NCBI RefSeq assembly: GCF_014066305.1
Contig: NW_023501096.1
Span: forward strand, 186,001-250,000
Origin: Letharia columbiana
Taxonomy: Eukaryota; Ascomycota; Lecanoromycetes; Lecanorales; Parmeliaceae
Length of the DNA stretch: 64,000 nucleotides
Direction: 5' to 3'
Shown here: positions 1 to 11,000 of the stretch, piece by piece
Numbering within the stretch: the stretch's first letter is position 1
Layout of the letters: every line of letters begins with the position of its first letter
Translations under genes and position numbers: made by a program
Notes under the pieces: generated by a model
The model's database searches: none
The model's input: the letters and a program-made list of their open reading frames with translations, nothing else
What the model was told of the DNA's origin: nothing

Positions 1-590
1 TGTTGAGGTATGTTATGAGTCAGATGTTTTTGAAGCGCTAACCAAAACGAGGTTTTGGAATGGCGAACATTGAACTCCGTTCTATTCTTTAACACGTTTC
101 AAAAAGTGTTATGCACCACAGATTTCAAAGTCAGCCGGGTTCAAAACCTCAATGGAGATACTCTCCTACTTTGACTCTGACCAATGAGAGCGGAGACGAC
201 CTGGATGACTAATTTCCAACTAGGGCACGATAACATCTTTTGCCTCCTCTGCTCCATCACTTTCTCGGCCTTTCCAAAACATGCATACCGTACTGTAGAA
301 GAAAGCATTGGATATTTTGCCACCAAAGTCCAAGTCACTCGAGGCAATCATGATAACGGCCCTTTTGGACCCTTCCATGTGTGACTGGGTATCATGTCAC
401 TCTTTTCCCTGAAACCGCATACGCGTCATTCCTGGAGCCTGATGTTTGTTTCCCCGCCGTAGGCCCATCCTATGGAAACTCGTCCTTTCCACAAGCTTCT
501 CCACGCTTCTCGACCCCTCTATTTGCGCATTTGTTGCCTGTGTGCATGCGTATGTTTACGTATGTCATATCTGCCTGTGGCTTTCCAGCA
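1..590. other. Upstream flank and promoter side of the sHSP gene
   Basis: No coding frame here looks real. The only frames are short and lack recognisable domains. The 3' part is the promoter and leader region of the small heat-shock protein gene that follows. Confidence 0.5.
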
Positions 591-592
591 AG

Positions 593-600
593 CATATAAT
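593..600 (+). promoter_or_regulatory. Possible TATA element for the sHSP gene
   Basis: CATATAAT lies about 120 nt upstream of the chosen ATG at 720 and is followed by a pyrimidine- and CA-rich leader typical of highly expressed fungal genes. Clear three-unit nGAAn heat-shock elements were not found. Two TTC triplets spaced 10 bp apart at 497-509 are suggestive only. Confidence 0.3.
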
Positions 601-719
601 GTGGCTTGAAAGCTCTCCCTTTCTCTTCCTTTCCTACCATTCATCAGTATCCACTCTCATCTCTCTCACCTAAATCCCAAACACTCCATCTACTTTCATA
701 CTCTATAATCATAGCAAAC

Positions 720-1667
720 ATGTCATCAGTCCGCTTCCTCAACGAACAGAACCCCTTCTGGGACTTCATCGCCGGCCTCGACGGCTCCAACGCCAACCAC
801 CCCTTCTCCAACGCCTACAACCCCGAGTCTCGCCAACCTCGCGGTCCGCCTCCCGAGTACGGCTGGCCTGGTGCCTCAGACCACCATGATGGTCCACCGC
901 CGCACCACGAGGGACCGCCACCACCCCATCACTCGGGACCACCTCCCCCAGAGCACGAAGATCCTCCTTCTCCTCCGCCACCGGGTCCCCATGACCACCC
1001 CTTCGGTCCCGGCTTCCCCTTTGGCGGACGCCGCGGCGGTCCTCATCACGGAGGACATCATGGACATCACGGTGGACCACACGGCCACGAACGTCGTGGC
1101 GGCTGGGGTGGACGCGGTCGTGGTGGCTGGGGTGGTCGCGGCGGACGCTGCGGTGGCGAACGTGGCTCTAACCCCTGGGCCGCCGGCGGCAACTTCGACA
1201 TGAGCAAACTAGCAGACTTCATTTCGCAATTCGTGCCCGAGGACGTGCTCTCCAACATCGCCCCCAGAGACAATACCGCCACCACCAGCAAGGAAGCGGC
1301 AACCACCAACAACAAAGATTTTACCCCTCCCGCTGACATCTTCGACACCCCCGACGCCTACGTCGTGCACATCTCGCTCCCCGGTGCCAAGAAAGAAGAC
1401 GTGGGCGTGAACTGGGACGCCGACAAGAGCGAACTCAACGTCGCTGGCGTCATCTACCGCCCCGGCAACGAAGAATTCCTCAAGACCTTGGCGCTGGATG
1501 AGCGAAAAGTGGGGGTCTTTGACCGAAAAGTGAAGCTGGGCAGTAAAGCAAACCCTGCGAACGTGGATGCGGATTCCATTTCCGCGAAGATGGAGGATGG
1601 GGTGTTGTTGGTTACGATCCCGAAGACGGAAGAGTTTGTGGATGTCAAGAAGGTCGATATCGAGTAG
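720..1667 (+). CDS. Small heat-shock protein (Hsp20/alpha-crystallin family), His/Gly/Pro-rich
   Basis: ATP-independent holdase chaperone, probably cytosolic. The model gives 315 residues from the ATG at 720; the frame is open upstream to 606, but the residues before MSSVRF look like leader. Residues about 39-155 are extremely rich in Pro, His and Gly, with HHG and RGG-type runs. The C-terminal 115 residues (about 200-315) form an alpha-crystallin domain: it opens with [20 protein letters not shown], has a long insert-like loop, and ends in [10 protein letters not shown], matching the conserved xGVLxxxxPK motif. Hsp20 proteins usually have 150-250 residues; the excess is the low-complexity arm, which could drive phase separation or metal binding (inference). 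No intron is needed. Confidence 0.85.
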   Translation: MSSVRFLNEQNPFWDFIAGLDGSNANHPFSNAYNPESRQPRGPPPEYGWPGASDHHDGPPPHHEGPPPPHHSGPPPPEHEDPPSPPPPGPHDHPFGPGFPFGGRRGGPHHGGHHGHHGGPHGHERRGGWGGRGRGGWGGRGGRCGGERGSNPWAAGGNFDMSKLADFISQFVPEDVLSNIAPRDNTATTSKEAATTNNKDFTPPADIFDTPDAYVVHISLPGAKKEDVGVNWDADKSELNVAGVIYRPGNEEFLKTLALDERKVGVFDRKVKLGSKANPANVDADSISAKMEDGVLLVTIPKTEEFVDVKKVDIE

Positions 1668-2327
1668 GAAGGAGAGGTCGTAAGGGGAGGAAAGGAGTCA
1701 TGATGGCAGGATTTTGGTGAATAGGGATATGCAAGGGCTTTGGCAAGATAGGATAGGATATTGTAACACGGAGTAATGAAATACTTTGACCACGAATCGA
1801 CTTATTTTCTCGTCTCAGCGGTAAAGCTTTGGCGTCGCAAGTCTTTCCCCATCCCATCTTCTTTTCTCCACCTCAACCTCCTGTTTTTGCCCTAGCTCAT
1901 CGCATCTTTGCCCCTGGATGAACGCTGTCACTGCCTTTCGAATATATCATCCAGGGTCTCTTCCCTACTTAAGTTTTCTGGGAGCATACTGCATCAAGAG
2001 GTCATTTATTATAGTCTTTATATTCTAGGATATAAAGAGTATAGCTCTTAGTATTATAATCGCTTTAATCTTTATATTTATTCTACATCCAAGGCCAGGG
2101 AGCAGATTGAATTGTCGGGCATCAAATTCTCGGCCTGACGCCCACGCCCTTATTTAAATTCCATTCGCGCTTCTGAGCGCGGTACGCACATGTACACGGC
2201 ATGTGCATCTTCCCAAGAAGAACTACGGAAAAACGGGACCTGACAGATGCCCAACAGCGTGCCAATCTCCGCCGTACATTGTCGCCCACGGCCCGTCATT
2301 CGTGCAGCAGCTTCCCCCCTGCCTTTC
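1668..2327. other. Intergenic: convergent 3' ends and an AT-rich patch
   Basis: This lies between the convergent sHSP gene and the minus-strand secreted protein gene. About 1997-2090 is a short, very A+T-rich patch unlike its surroundings, possibly a small RIP-affected repeat remnant. No gene seen. Confidence 0.4.
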
Positions 2328-3242
2328 TCACACCCGTCCTTTGGTGATGGCCCCTCTGGCACACACCGCGCCGTCAAGGTCCAGATCGAAATTGACCTCG
2401 CGGAAGCCGCGGGGGTCCCGTAGCAGATAGAGCGGGATGTGCGTCAAGGTCCGGATGATGTACGCGTATGTCAGACCCGGGCGGGATGGGTACATGTGGA
2501 GCGACACGTCGCCGATGGGCGACCGGGTGTGGAAAGACCGCATCGGCGCCGTCGTAGGTTGCTGGGCGCAGTATAAGAGTCCGGTGTAGCAGATCATGAA
2601 GCCTTCGTACTTGGTGAGAGGTTTGCCGTCGGCGAAGGAGTCGATGGACACGACGAACCGCGCGTCGAGGGAGTGGTTGGAGATGTTCGGATCGCTGATG
2701 GTTGCTCCGGGGTTCGTCGTGCCGTTCTCGGTGGATGGTGTGCCGAATCGCTGAACATTGCTGCTACCTGGAAGACCGAGGCGAGGTGTGGATGCCTGGA
2801 TCTTGATGGTGCCAAGTATAGTCTGTTGCCACCTGAGTGTCCAGAGCGCATTACGGAATAGACTGTTGTTAATCATGTACTTCATCGCCAGCCACGCGCC
2901 CCAGATAAGGAATCGCGCGGTCATAGCAGTCCCGGTTACGATCTCGACTTCATCGTAGCCGGGAACTCTGTACGTCTTGGGTGGATGTCGCTGGGTGAAG
3001 TCTCCATAGGCGATCTCACTCATAAAGTACAAGAAATTCACAAGACAAGGGTCGGTTGGGAGAAGCGGGACTTCAAATATGGGAGATATGCTGAAGCGTG
3101 GATCTGGTACATCTGCGTTCAGAGAGACATTCCCAACAGCGAGACCAGGTTCGGTGAGATGGATAGAAGCCGGGAGCGGTATGAAACTAGCTGAAGTGGT
3201 CAAAGCTATGCTGAAGAAAAGCGGCGATACGGGGTTCAACAT
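2328..3242 (-). CDS. Putative secreted protein of unknown function
   Basis: An intronless frame of 304 residues begins at an ATG at 3242. Residues 1 to about 19 are a plausible signal peptide: hydrophobic LFFSIALTTSASF followed by small residues. The rest has several N-X-S/T sites (for example NVS, NGT, NIS, NHS) and few cysteines, and no transmembrane segment is obvious after the leader. A conserved-looking core includes YRVPGYDEVEI and LRDPRGFREVNFDLD. I do not recognise a named family; it resembles short-lived secreted proteins common in plant-associated ascomycetes, but that is only an impression. It has its own transcription unit, with the neighbour sHSP gene convergent. Confidence 0.6.
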   Translation of the reverse strand: MLNPVSPLFFSIALTTSASFIPLPASIHLTEPGLAVGNVSLNADVPDPRFSISPIFEVPLLPTDPCLVNFLYFMSEIAYGDFTQRHPPKTYRVPGYDEVEIVTGTAMTARFLIWGAWLAMKYMINNSLFRNALWTLRWQQTILGTIKIQASTPRLGLPGSSNVQRFGTPSTENGTTNPGATISDPNISNHSLDARFVVSIDSFADGKPLTKYEGFMICYTGLLYCAQQPTTAPMRSFHTRSPIGDVSLHMYPSRPGLTYAYIIRTLTHIPLYLLRDPRGFREVNFDLDLDGAVCARGAITKGRV

Positions 3243-3851
3243 TGAGTTCCAAGATTGTCTTCGAGCTAATGTCCTCTGGTAGGATCTTTAGTGTCCGTTT
3301 CCACCAGAAGAGCAAGGTACTGAAGCTTGAACCCTCTTGACATAGCCAGAACAGCGTGAGAGACGAGATCTAAATGCTCCTCCCATCTGAATTCCTTGCT
3401 GACTGCATATTCGACGCGGCATGCGTAGCCAGTGATTTATCGTGCGCATGACCGTTTAACACTCATGGATCCAGCTGTGAGCACTTGTATTGGTCATGGC
3501 TGCGACATGCGATATCCCCAGAGAGATCAACATTAAGGCAGACCAGACAAATACGAAGGTCGTGTTCATCGCCTGGACGGAAGCAGCGGCACGAACCCTC
3601 GATCCGTCTCATGTTGCCCTTGAATAAGTCCAGGGACCCTTAAACAAGTCCAAGAACCCTTGAGTATGCGGAATATTTGAGAAGTGCGCCTATAGACCAG
3701 AGGCTTGGATAAGCGTGAATAGTTAGATCGTCATGATGCGAGAGTCAATTGCCTTTACAAGCGCTTGATCAAGTGAGAACACGGTATGGTTCAATGGCGA
3801 AGCCCAGGATGTGTCGGTGGCAGTCTGTAATGTTTTGTAGATCGCGGAAGC
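3243..3851. other. Intergenic, no gene seen
   Basis: Contains a short imperfect direct repeat around 3624-3665 (AAGTCCAGGGACCCTT and a similar copy). Otherwise nothing is supportable. Confidence 0.4.
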
Positions 3852-5020
3852 TCAGCTAGAGTCAAGCGATAGTTTCTGGTCGCGCTCTCTTCGAGCTGTG
3901 CGTTCGGCGGCTCTTCGATCATGCTTGCACTGTTGAAACTTGAGCGTGAAATTCCAGTGGCTTCTGTAAGGGTCACCCTGATCATAGTAATATAAGCTCT
4001 TCGACGGACTGTCGCAAAGCTGATAGCAGAAGCGTATGAAAGCTGTCTTCACAAGATCGGGTATCCGAATCTCTGAATCGGCCTCCATTGTGCCATAGTC
4101 AATCAATGCACGGATCGCAGTGTGGTTCTTGTGAAGTGCCAGCTGTTGGACTTTCTTGTGTGAAAGTCCGTAGATTAGGACAAAGAGATAGTCATCTTCT
4201 CGTTTTCCACTTGCGTATAGCTCCGCATCTGTCACGCAATCGCCGTGATGAGCACGTGCCTTTCTGGTTCGAATCCTGTGTCCAGTGTTGATGATCTGCT
4301 GAACGTCCCGTCGATAAACATCTAAGAATCTGCGGCAAATGTCGAGATGCCCAAGTGAGGCGTCACTAAGTTGTCGGACTTGGGTACGCAGGTCTTCGAT
4401 CTGCCGGGTCTGTCATTGCGAGTGTTTTTGTAAGTCTGCGATTTGGGTTGAATGGTGCTCTAGGAGCTGGCTCTGTTGAAGTATATCGACTGCGCTTTGA
4501 TTTCCGTAACCCTGACCTCTGCCTTCCACTGTGTGCTCTACTGCTTCTTTCAAGGCTTGTGCTATTGAAGAAATAGCTTCTTGAGCAATATCGTCGTCAT
4601 CCTGAACGGCAGAGGGGATATGCACGACGAACTCGAGGTGGCGTGTGATTGCTAAGTCTAGCTTCTTCTGATCTCTTTCTGCTTTGATCTCGCCCTTCTT
4701 ATCTTGCTTCTTCGGAGATATATTTGGTAGGACGTTTGTTGTCTTACTAGAAGAATAATGGACCTGAGTGTCTAAGATTCAGAGTCTTGGCTACAGGTAT
4801 CTTAATGGACTCACACGAAAGGCTCCGCATCTCGGAGGAAAGTTGATCCGTCAAAGATCCTCAAGATCTCGACCCGGAGATGTCCAGTCTCCTCTTCTAA
4901 TCCGGCGCGCTCTTCGATTCTCTCCACTCGCACTTCTCTCTATACTCATGAAGCTCGTCCTTGTTGACTGCCAGATGTTGTGGGTAATCAGTCGTTGAGG
5001 GTGGTATTGTAGCCCAATTA
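3852..5020 (-). pseudogene. Decayed gene for a charged, coiled-coil-type protein
   Basis: A single frame runs from about 4790 down to the stop at 3852 and is interrupted only by one TGA at 4413-4415, so the pieces 4625-4413 and 4412-3852 belong together. Upstream coding continues through a likely short intron (donor GTGTGAGT near 4814, acceptor CAG near 4761). It then needs one frame change near 4915, where the segments HLAVNKDELHEYREK and EEETGHLRVEILRIFDG meet. The protein is rich in Lys, Glu, Gln and Arg, has heptad-like stretches (QQSQLLEHHSTQIADLQK) and ends in a basic tail (RRAAERTARRERD). I do not recognise the family. One stop plus one frameshift make it a pseudogene unless both are sequence errors. 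Confidence 0.55.
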
Positions 5021-8000
5021 ACAGACTATAGTGACGCATTCGAGCGCATCACACAGCCGTGGAATTCGGATGCTTTTCCCACACAAATATGACATACATA
5101 TTTGGATCTCCTGGTCGAAATGGCAAGGTCAATGGCGTTGTTCATCATCATGGGGCGTTCGTCTTGCAGCACTCATAGGGATCATGTGGTCCTCTTTTCG
5201 AGCTGGGCACTGAGCACGACACGAACAAAGCCCCCGGATTCAGATGGATGGAGGGTCCGTCTCCGGAACCCTATCAATCTCGAGGCTACGATTTCGTAAT
5301 TGCCTGGAAAGCAACACCGTGATTCGAGATCGCATCGCTGCAAAAAGTGGTCGCCTGCCACCATCTGCCTCCACTACGAAAGGGGTCTTCGCTATGGAGC
5401 CGATCCAGGATCATTGGATCTGCTCTCTACCTCGTACACGGACCTTTGATGGAGGCTTTGTTTGACACATTACCCGCCCCATTTGGAATACTGTGCGTGG
5501 ATAAGATGAAGCTGGTGTTTGGGGTATTTTCTTTGTCTGTGTTCCTGGGGGTTCGGGATTGGCTATACCATGCTTGTTTGTGGGCTTCGGATGTGTTTTG
5601 GAGGTTTGTGGATACGCTATGTGTGGAATATGTGAGGTGGTTGGATCGGAAGTGTTGTGTTGAGCAAAGCCAAAAGACAAACGGATGGAGATGAGGTCTT
5701 CCTTCAGTCGCGCGGCGGTAAGAATCAGCGCGAATAAGCAGAGGAGGGGACAACGAAAAGATATTCCATCAGGAGAGAGACCAGTAGTTTGTCTCCAATG
5801 ACATACAGGAGTCTCGGTCAACAGTCTTCCTGTTGGTCTGCCGGCCTTTAGGCTCAAAGCCAGTCCGGGCGGTGAAAGAGGATTCACAACATCTTCGTCA
5901 GGACGTTTGCGCAAGCATGTTCTGTGAGTCCGAGCGTCGCGTTGCGTGGCTAAATGCGGGGAAGGGCTGAGGGGCTCTTTGAGCGGTTGGGGGTGGATAC
6001 CACGAGAATTAAAGGAAAAGTCGTGGGTGTTTCTAGGTATTGATTGTTGAAGCTGTGGGAGGGAGTATGGATCTAATGCATGAACTCGCGGATGGCAGAG
6101 CGGAAGTGGCACTTGTAGTGCGGAACCTGTACGGTTAAATAGTGGAGCAGTTGGCAGAAAGAGATGGCGGATGTGGAAGAAAAAGGATCACCAATCCCAA
6201 ATGTGTGAGATAGTCTTTCAAGAATGGAGGCCATTCAATGCTCAACGATGAAGATGTATCTCCAAATCTCCGTGTCTGTAACTCTCCACATCTTCGCTAG
6301 CTGGTCAAGCACTTGCACAGTTACCCCAATGTTCGTCGTGACGTGGGATTGTGGGATTGTGGGATTGTGGGACTTGACTAGCCATTTGCGCGCATCGAAT
6401 TGATGATCTACATGCGACCATGGATGTTCTGCATGAGAAAGCTGTTACATATGCAAGGTCGATTGTGACAGCTGACCACGAAGGTTCCCTTACTTTTTCT
6501 CTGTTTCTCTCGCAGGTATTTCCAGCAAGGGAAGCAGAGCACATGCAGCAAAAGAGATGACAAGTCACTGACGCTCAGACCCAAAGAATCATGCCGGACA
6601 CTGTCAGGGATTTCATTTTCCGTTCTTTGGGTTTCCTTCAATTTCACATGAATCACCACTCGAGTGGAAGCAAAGCAAACATACCGTACACGGGATCGTG
6701 AGACTCGGAGCAAACTCCGCCTCGTGGCAAATGGTTTCTTGAATCCCCCTGGCAAACGATGAAGCCATAGATGATCTCCAAGTCTAGAGAAAAGCTTGAT
6801 GTGACCGAACACATGGATAGGCACGTGAAAAGATGATGTTTAACGACTTTCGGCAGAGTTTCTATTGGTCATGGAAGACATCAATTTTGATCTAAAACAA
6901 ACGCCGTCTCTCTTGGCGAGTTCGGGGCCGGGGGAGGTCAGGGATTAGCGCTAACGTCTCAGGCACAGCAGGGTCCCCGGGGAAAAGAAGCCAATCGGAT
7001 CATCCCGTACATTGATTCTGGGGGGTTCCCCTATTTTTTTTTCTCTTTTTTTTTTTCTTTTTTTTCTTTTCCAAAGATGAGATCATGGAGGTCTCGAATT
7101 GTGGCGAGGAAAGCGAGAGGCTAGAGGAAGTCTTGGAGAGGGTTTCTTCATGCCCCTGAGATTGGAATAATCTTTTGCGAGTGTACTTGTTGTGGGGAAT
7201 GTTACATAAAGTAAACATGTTCGTGTTTTTAGAATTTGGGATTATTGGAATTATTGCAGATTTTATTGCGCAGCTCCCACTCCTCTCATCCACGGCCAAG
7301 TATTCAGCCTTCACCCAGCCAACGCCATCGTCTACCCTTGGCCGTTGACCCTTGACCCGTGATATAATACTCTACCGAGTACCCTTGATGATTCATATGC
7401 GAGAAACGGCAAAGAAAACGAATCACAAAAAACGCCCCTTGAACACGTACCAGGTTGCTGGCACCACTGGGAGGTTGCGACGCGCTTACAGCCACTACCA
7501 GAATCCGCCTCCCCGGCCACTCTAAACCCATTTGCGACTCATCAATTTTCCCAATCTCCACGACTTTCCCTGTATACTTCCCTATACGACGCTCGTTAAT
7601 TTCCATCTCAATCGTCTCCGTCCATTCACCGTCGAGGACTGGCTCCTGGGCAAACACCAAACTCACAGGAAATTTCTCCCTCGAGGAATTTGCCAAAGTC
7701 GCGTCCAAGAAAACAGCCAGTCTCGCCGATCTTTTTCCAACACCCACGAGTCACATACACATTGGACAGCACCATTCACTGCATGAGTCATCAAGCTCAC
7801 ATCTCGATTGATATCACACGATATATCCTGCAGTCTGCGCATCTGGCCATACCCTGCAGTCTACCGCAGCATTGGATCCAGTTTGGTGACACGGGGAAGA
7901 CGATAGGGGATATTCTACAAACAACAGAATTGGATGCTTGAAACAGCCCAGCGTCTAAAAGACATTATCACATGTATCATCTTCGGTCAGCTACCCATGC

Positions 8001-8078
8001 AAAACACCCTCTGATAGTTTGACTATACCATTGGCATCGGCAACAGAGTTGCAATAGACGACAAGCGCAGCAGTCACG
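5021..8078. other. Long intergenic stretch with weak open frames only
   Basis: Nothing here reaches gene standard. Two frames deserve mention. A + strand frame at 5347-5694 (115 codons) has two hydrophobic stretches. A minus-strand frame at 7304-7747 reads plausibly (for example EKFPVSLVFAQEPVLDGEW) but has no ATG at its head and could be one exon of an unfinished gene; a donor-like GTACGTG lies near 7450. Simple repeats: GTGGGATT repeated about 3.5 times near 6342-6372, and a pyrimidine tract at 7030-7072. Confidence 0.3.
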
Positions 8079-11000
8079 ATGAAACGCTTTCGATCAAGGA
8101 AGAATTCGCCCGAACGAGGTCAAGGGAGTCGAAGACCCTCGCTCGACTCCGACCCTCCAGCTCCACCACTACAATCCTTTGCGTCGATGAGATGGGGGGG
8201 AAAGAAAAAGGTCGCACCACAACCCAAGCCCGAAATAAACATATCAGCCGCGCTGCCGGCCTCAGAAGACTTCCGCACAAGTCTTCTCATGCCAAATCTG
8301 TCCGCCAGATTCAGTATGCTTCGAGAACAAGATGACCCATCGTCCAAGATAGGAAAAGCCAACGATGACAGCGTGCTCTTCCCGAAGCGAGCGTCGCGGC
8401 TGGATTTGTTCAAGGGGCACGGCCTTTCTTATGTAACAGAGGTGGACTCCCTTCATGGGACCGTACGCCCCCCTTTCGCATCTATACGAACAGAGTCGTA
8501 TGGCTCTGGTAGTTACGACACAGACGATGGCAGCGTCATGAGCAGGTCTAGGCCTGGAGAGGGCAACACTATGTTTGGAGGCCGGCAAAAGATATACAAG
8601 ATACCTGTTGGAGGTGCAGGATCTGTGAAGCACTTCGGAGCCAAAGACGATGAAGAGCTGCCGTCAGGTGTGAACATGGGTGGAAAGGCGCTGTACGAAA
8701 GTGACATCGCTACGTCCGCCTTTCAGAGGCTTCGAGAGGAGGAGAGGCAAGAACGGGAGAGAGCGAGCTTGGAACAATTACGGTCGTCGAAAGAGCAGGA
8801 TCGTGACGGCTCGCCGCCACTTGCAAAATACAATCAAAACCGAGAAACCTCGTCCTCTACTAACTCCGGCCGATCCCAACCTCGAACGTCCACCGCTGCG
8901 ACTTCTGTTGCCTCTCAGAGATCCATTTATTACGAAAACATGAGTAGCTCTGCTCATGCCTTATCACCGTCCACGCAACCGAGCTCAGCTGGCTCGGACC
9001 GCCCTATCCCTAAGGCCACCAGGAGGTTGTATAGGCAGGATCTCGATCAGCACTTGCACGAACAACAGTCTTCCGCAATGCATAGACTTGAGTCACTGAA
9101 CAAACCGCGTTCAATCGCGGGTGGCCCCGCAATACGAAGTCTTCAGCAGTCGAGGAGCGCTACCGGTCTGAATGATCGCTATCAACGTGGAGGACCGCTG
9201 TACGCATCCAATGGGTTCCGCGCCGGTAGTCCACCTCCGTCTGGCACGCCATCTAGAATGGAAGAATTCGACTTGGGTCTCGTCCCTGATCAAGCTGTTA
9301 GCAATCTCGCGGACTCTGGATGTGGCAGATCTCCTCCACTGAGCCCACCCATGAGCCCAAGCCATGATCCGAACAACCATGATACGACCTTTTTGGCCGC
9401 GCTGGAGCCTAATGACCTCGGCAAGGCTACTGCTTCTGGGGCTTTCAACAAACCGAAATTGCAATACGACGATCGGCAGTACAAGGAAAGACAGATTCAG
9501 TTACTCGAAGGCCGGAATACGCCCAGTCCACAGCTCATACGGCCCTTTTCCCCACAGGCGCTCTCCATTGACGAGCAGACAACCGGCCGCAGCCGCAATA
9601 ATTCCATCGGAAGCACCTTTTCAAGGACCGAGTCGGTCAAACAGCCATGGGAGCACCACAGAGAAGACCGTGTGCTGAGGGCTGTTCCAGAAAGAGGGAG
9701 CAGAGGCAGCTCACCTCCCGTCGACGAGCATCACACCAATACAACTATGGAGCAAAGCTTCCTGGCTGGAAGGAGCAGCAGCGATGTCGCTGAAAGCGAA
9801 TCAGAGGCCGAATCAAATTCCCCGATATCATCATTTAAATCAAATTCCCAAAGCTTTTCACATCCTATGTCGCAGGCAAAGCCCGTCTCGCTTGATCAAC
9901 AGCTCAACTTCGATCCTGAAGCTAATCATCTCACGCCGCCCGCCGAAGAAAGCGCCTTTGATAGTCGGAGTCACCTGAGTGAATCAACGATAACCCAGCC
10001 TCAGGAAAGCAATGAACCGAATGGGATTGACGCTGACTCTCCGACATTGGGCCCAGTGCGTGTTGCGAATGGACTGAGTGGCCTCGTACACGCACATCTG
10101 CGTAATGACAGTGGCCAATCCTCTATATACCCTGAGGACTCTCCCAGACCAGACAGATTTCCCGTCGAGGTTCGCCAAAGCATATTTGGTCATGAATCGG
10201 CGCTTAACCATTCACGACAAGGATCAAAGGATGACAGTGGTGTAAATGGCGAATACTGGGTCAAGGAGAGAAGGGGGTCTGAGCAAAGTAGTATCGTGGC
10301 GCCACCACCGCTGTCTTTTGCCGCTCGACATATACTGCAACAGGCAACGGCGTTAAGGCATAATCAACAAAATCCGAAGGCGCAGCAAGTGCTGACCAAC
10401 GACAAAGCGCAGCGGCTCTTGGGTGGTGAAGCTCCTCGGTCCAGCCATTCTCGAGATAACTCAACCTCCTGGCAAGACCAGCTGAAGGCTCACCACGCAC
10501 GTGTTGGAAGCACCGAGACGCAACAAGAGCGTGAAGGTCTTGCCACTGAGATGGCGGCAAGGAGACGCAGAGTTCAAGACAACCTCAAGACTTATGTCGA
10601 GGATAACAGTAGATCTCCCAGCCCAGCGCCCGGTGTTCGGCCTCAAGAAGATGGCCTCGCAAGGCCAAGACATCCATTTGGAATACTGAAAAAGACCTCC
10701 AGAGGCTCTCTGGTTGCAAAGCAAGAGCGGCCATCAAAGGCCATGAAGATGCTGGGAATCAGACCAGGAGAGGCCGGCCATGATGCACCACAGCCTCCGC
10801 CAGATATGTTCATGGGACGCGGCCAATTCCATGACCGGGCCATGCCACTAGGCAAGAAAACTTCGCCACCACCAAGACGACCTCAAGATCTCCGTCAGCA
10901 TTCAGATAATAGCCCGGGCTCCGGACAACGATTGCCCAACAGTGGCCGAAGTCAGGAGAATCTTGCTCAAAGGATATCGTCACCCTCATCGAAGTCAGGC

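Noticed and set aside
495..510. Possible heat-shock element (two TTC triplets 10 bp apart)
   Set aside because: The middle GAA unit is missing, so it does not meet the three-unit definition.
766..1348. Several overlapping frames inside the sHSP gene
   Set aside because: They are shadows of the GC-rich low-complexity region in other phases.
4262..4276. GGTTCGAATCC-like tRNA T-arm
   Set aside because: Lies within the coding frame of the decayed coiled-coil gene, with no cloverleaf around it.
5411..6112. 233-codon minus-strand frame
   Set aside because: Pro/Arg/Thr-biased with no domain, overlapped by a + strand frame of equal merit. No start context or splice support.
7304..7747. 147-codon minus-strand frame with natural-looking composition
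   Set aside because: It starts with GTG right after a TGA, and no neighbouring exon could be joined. Kept only as a remark.
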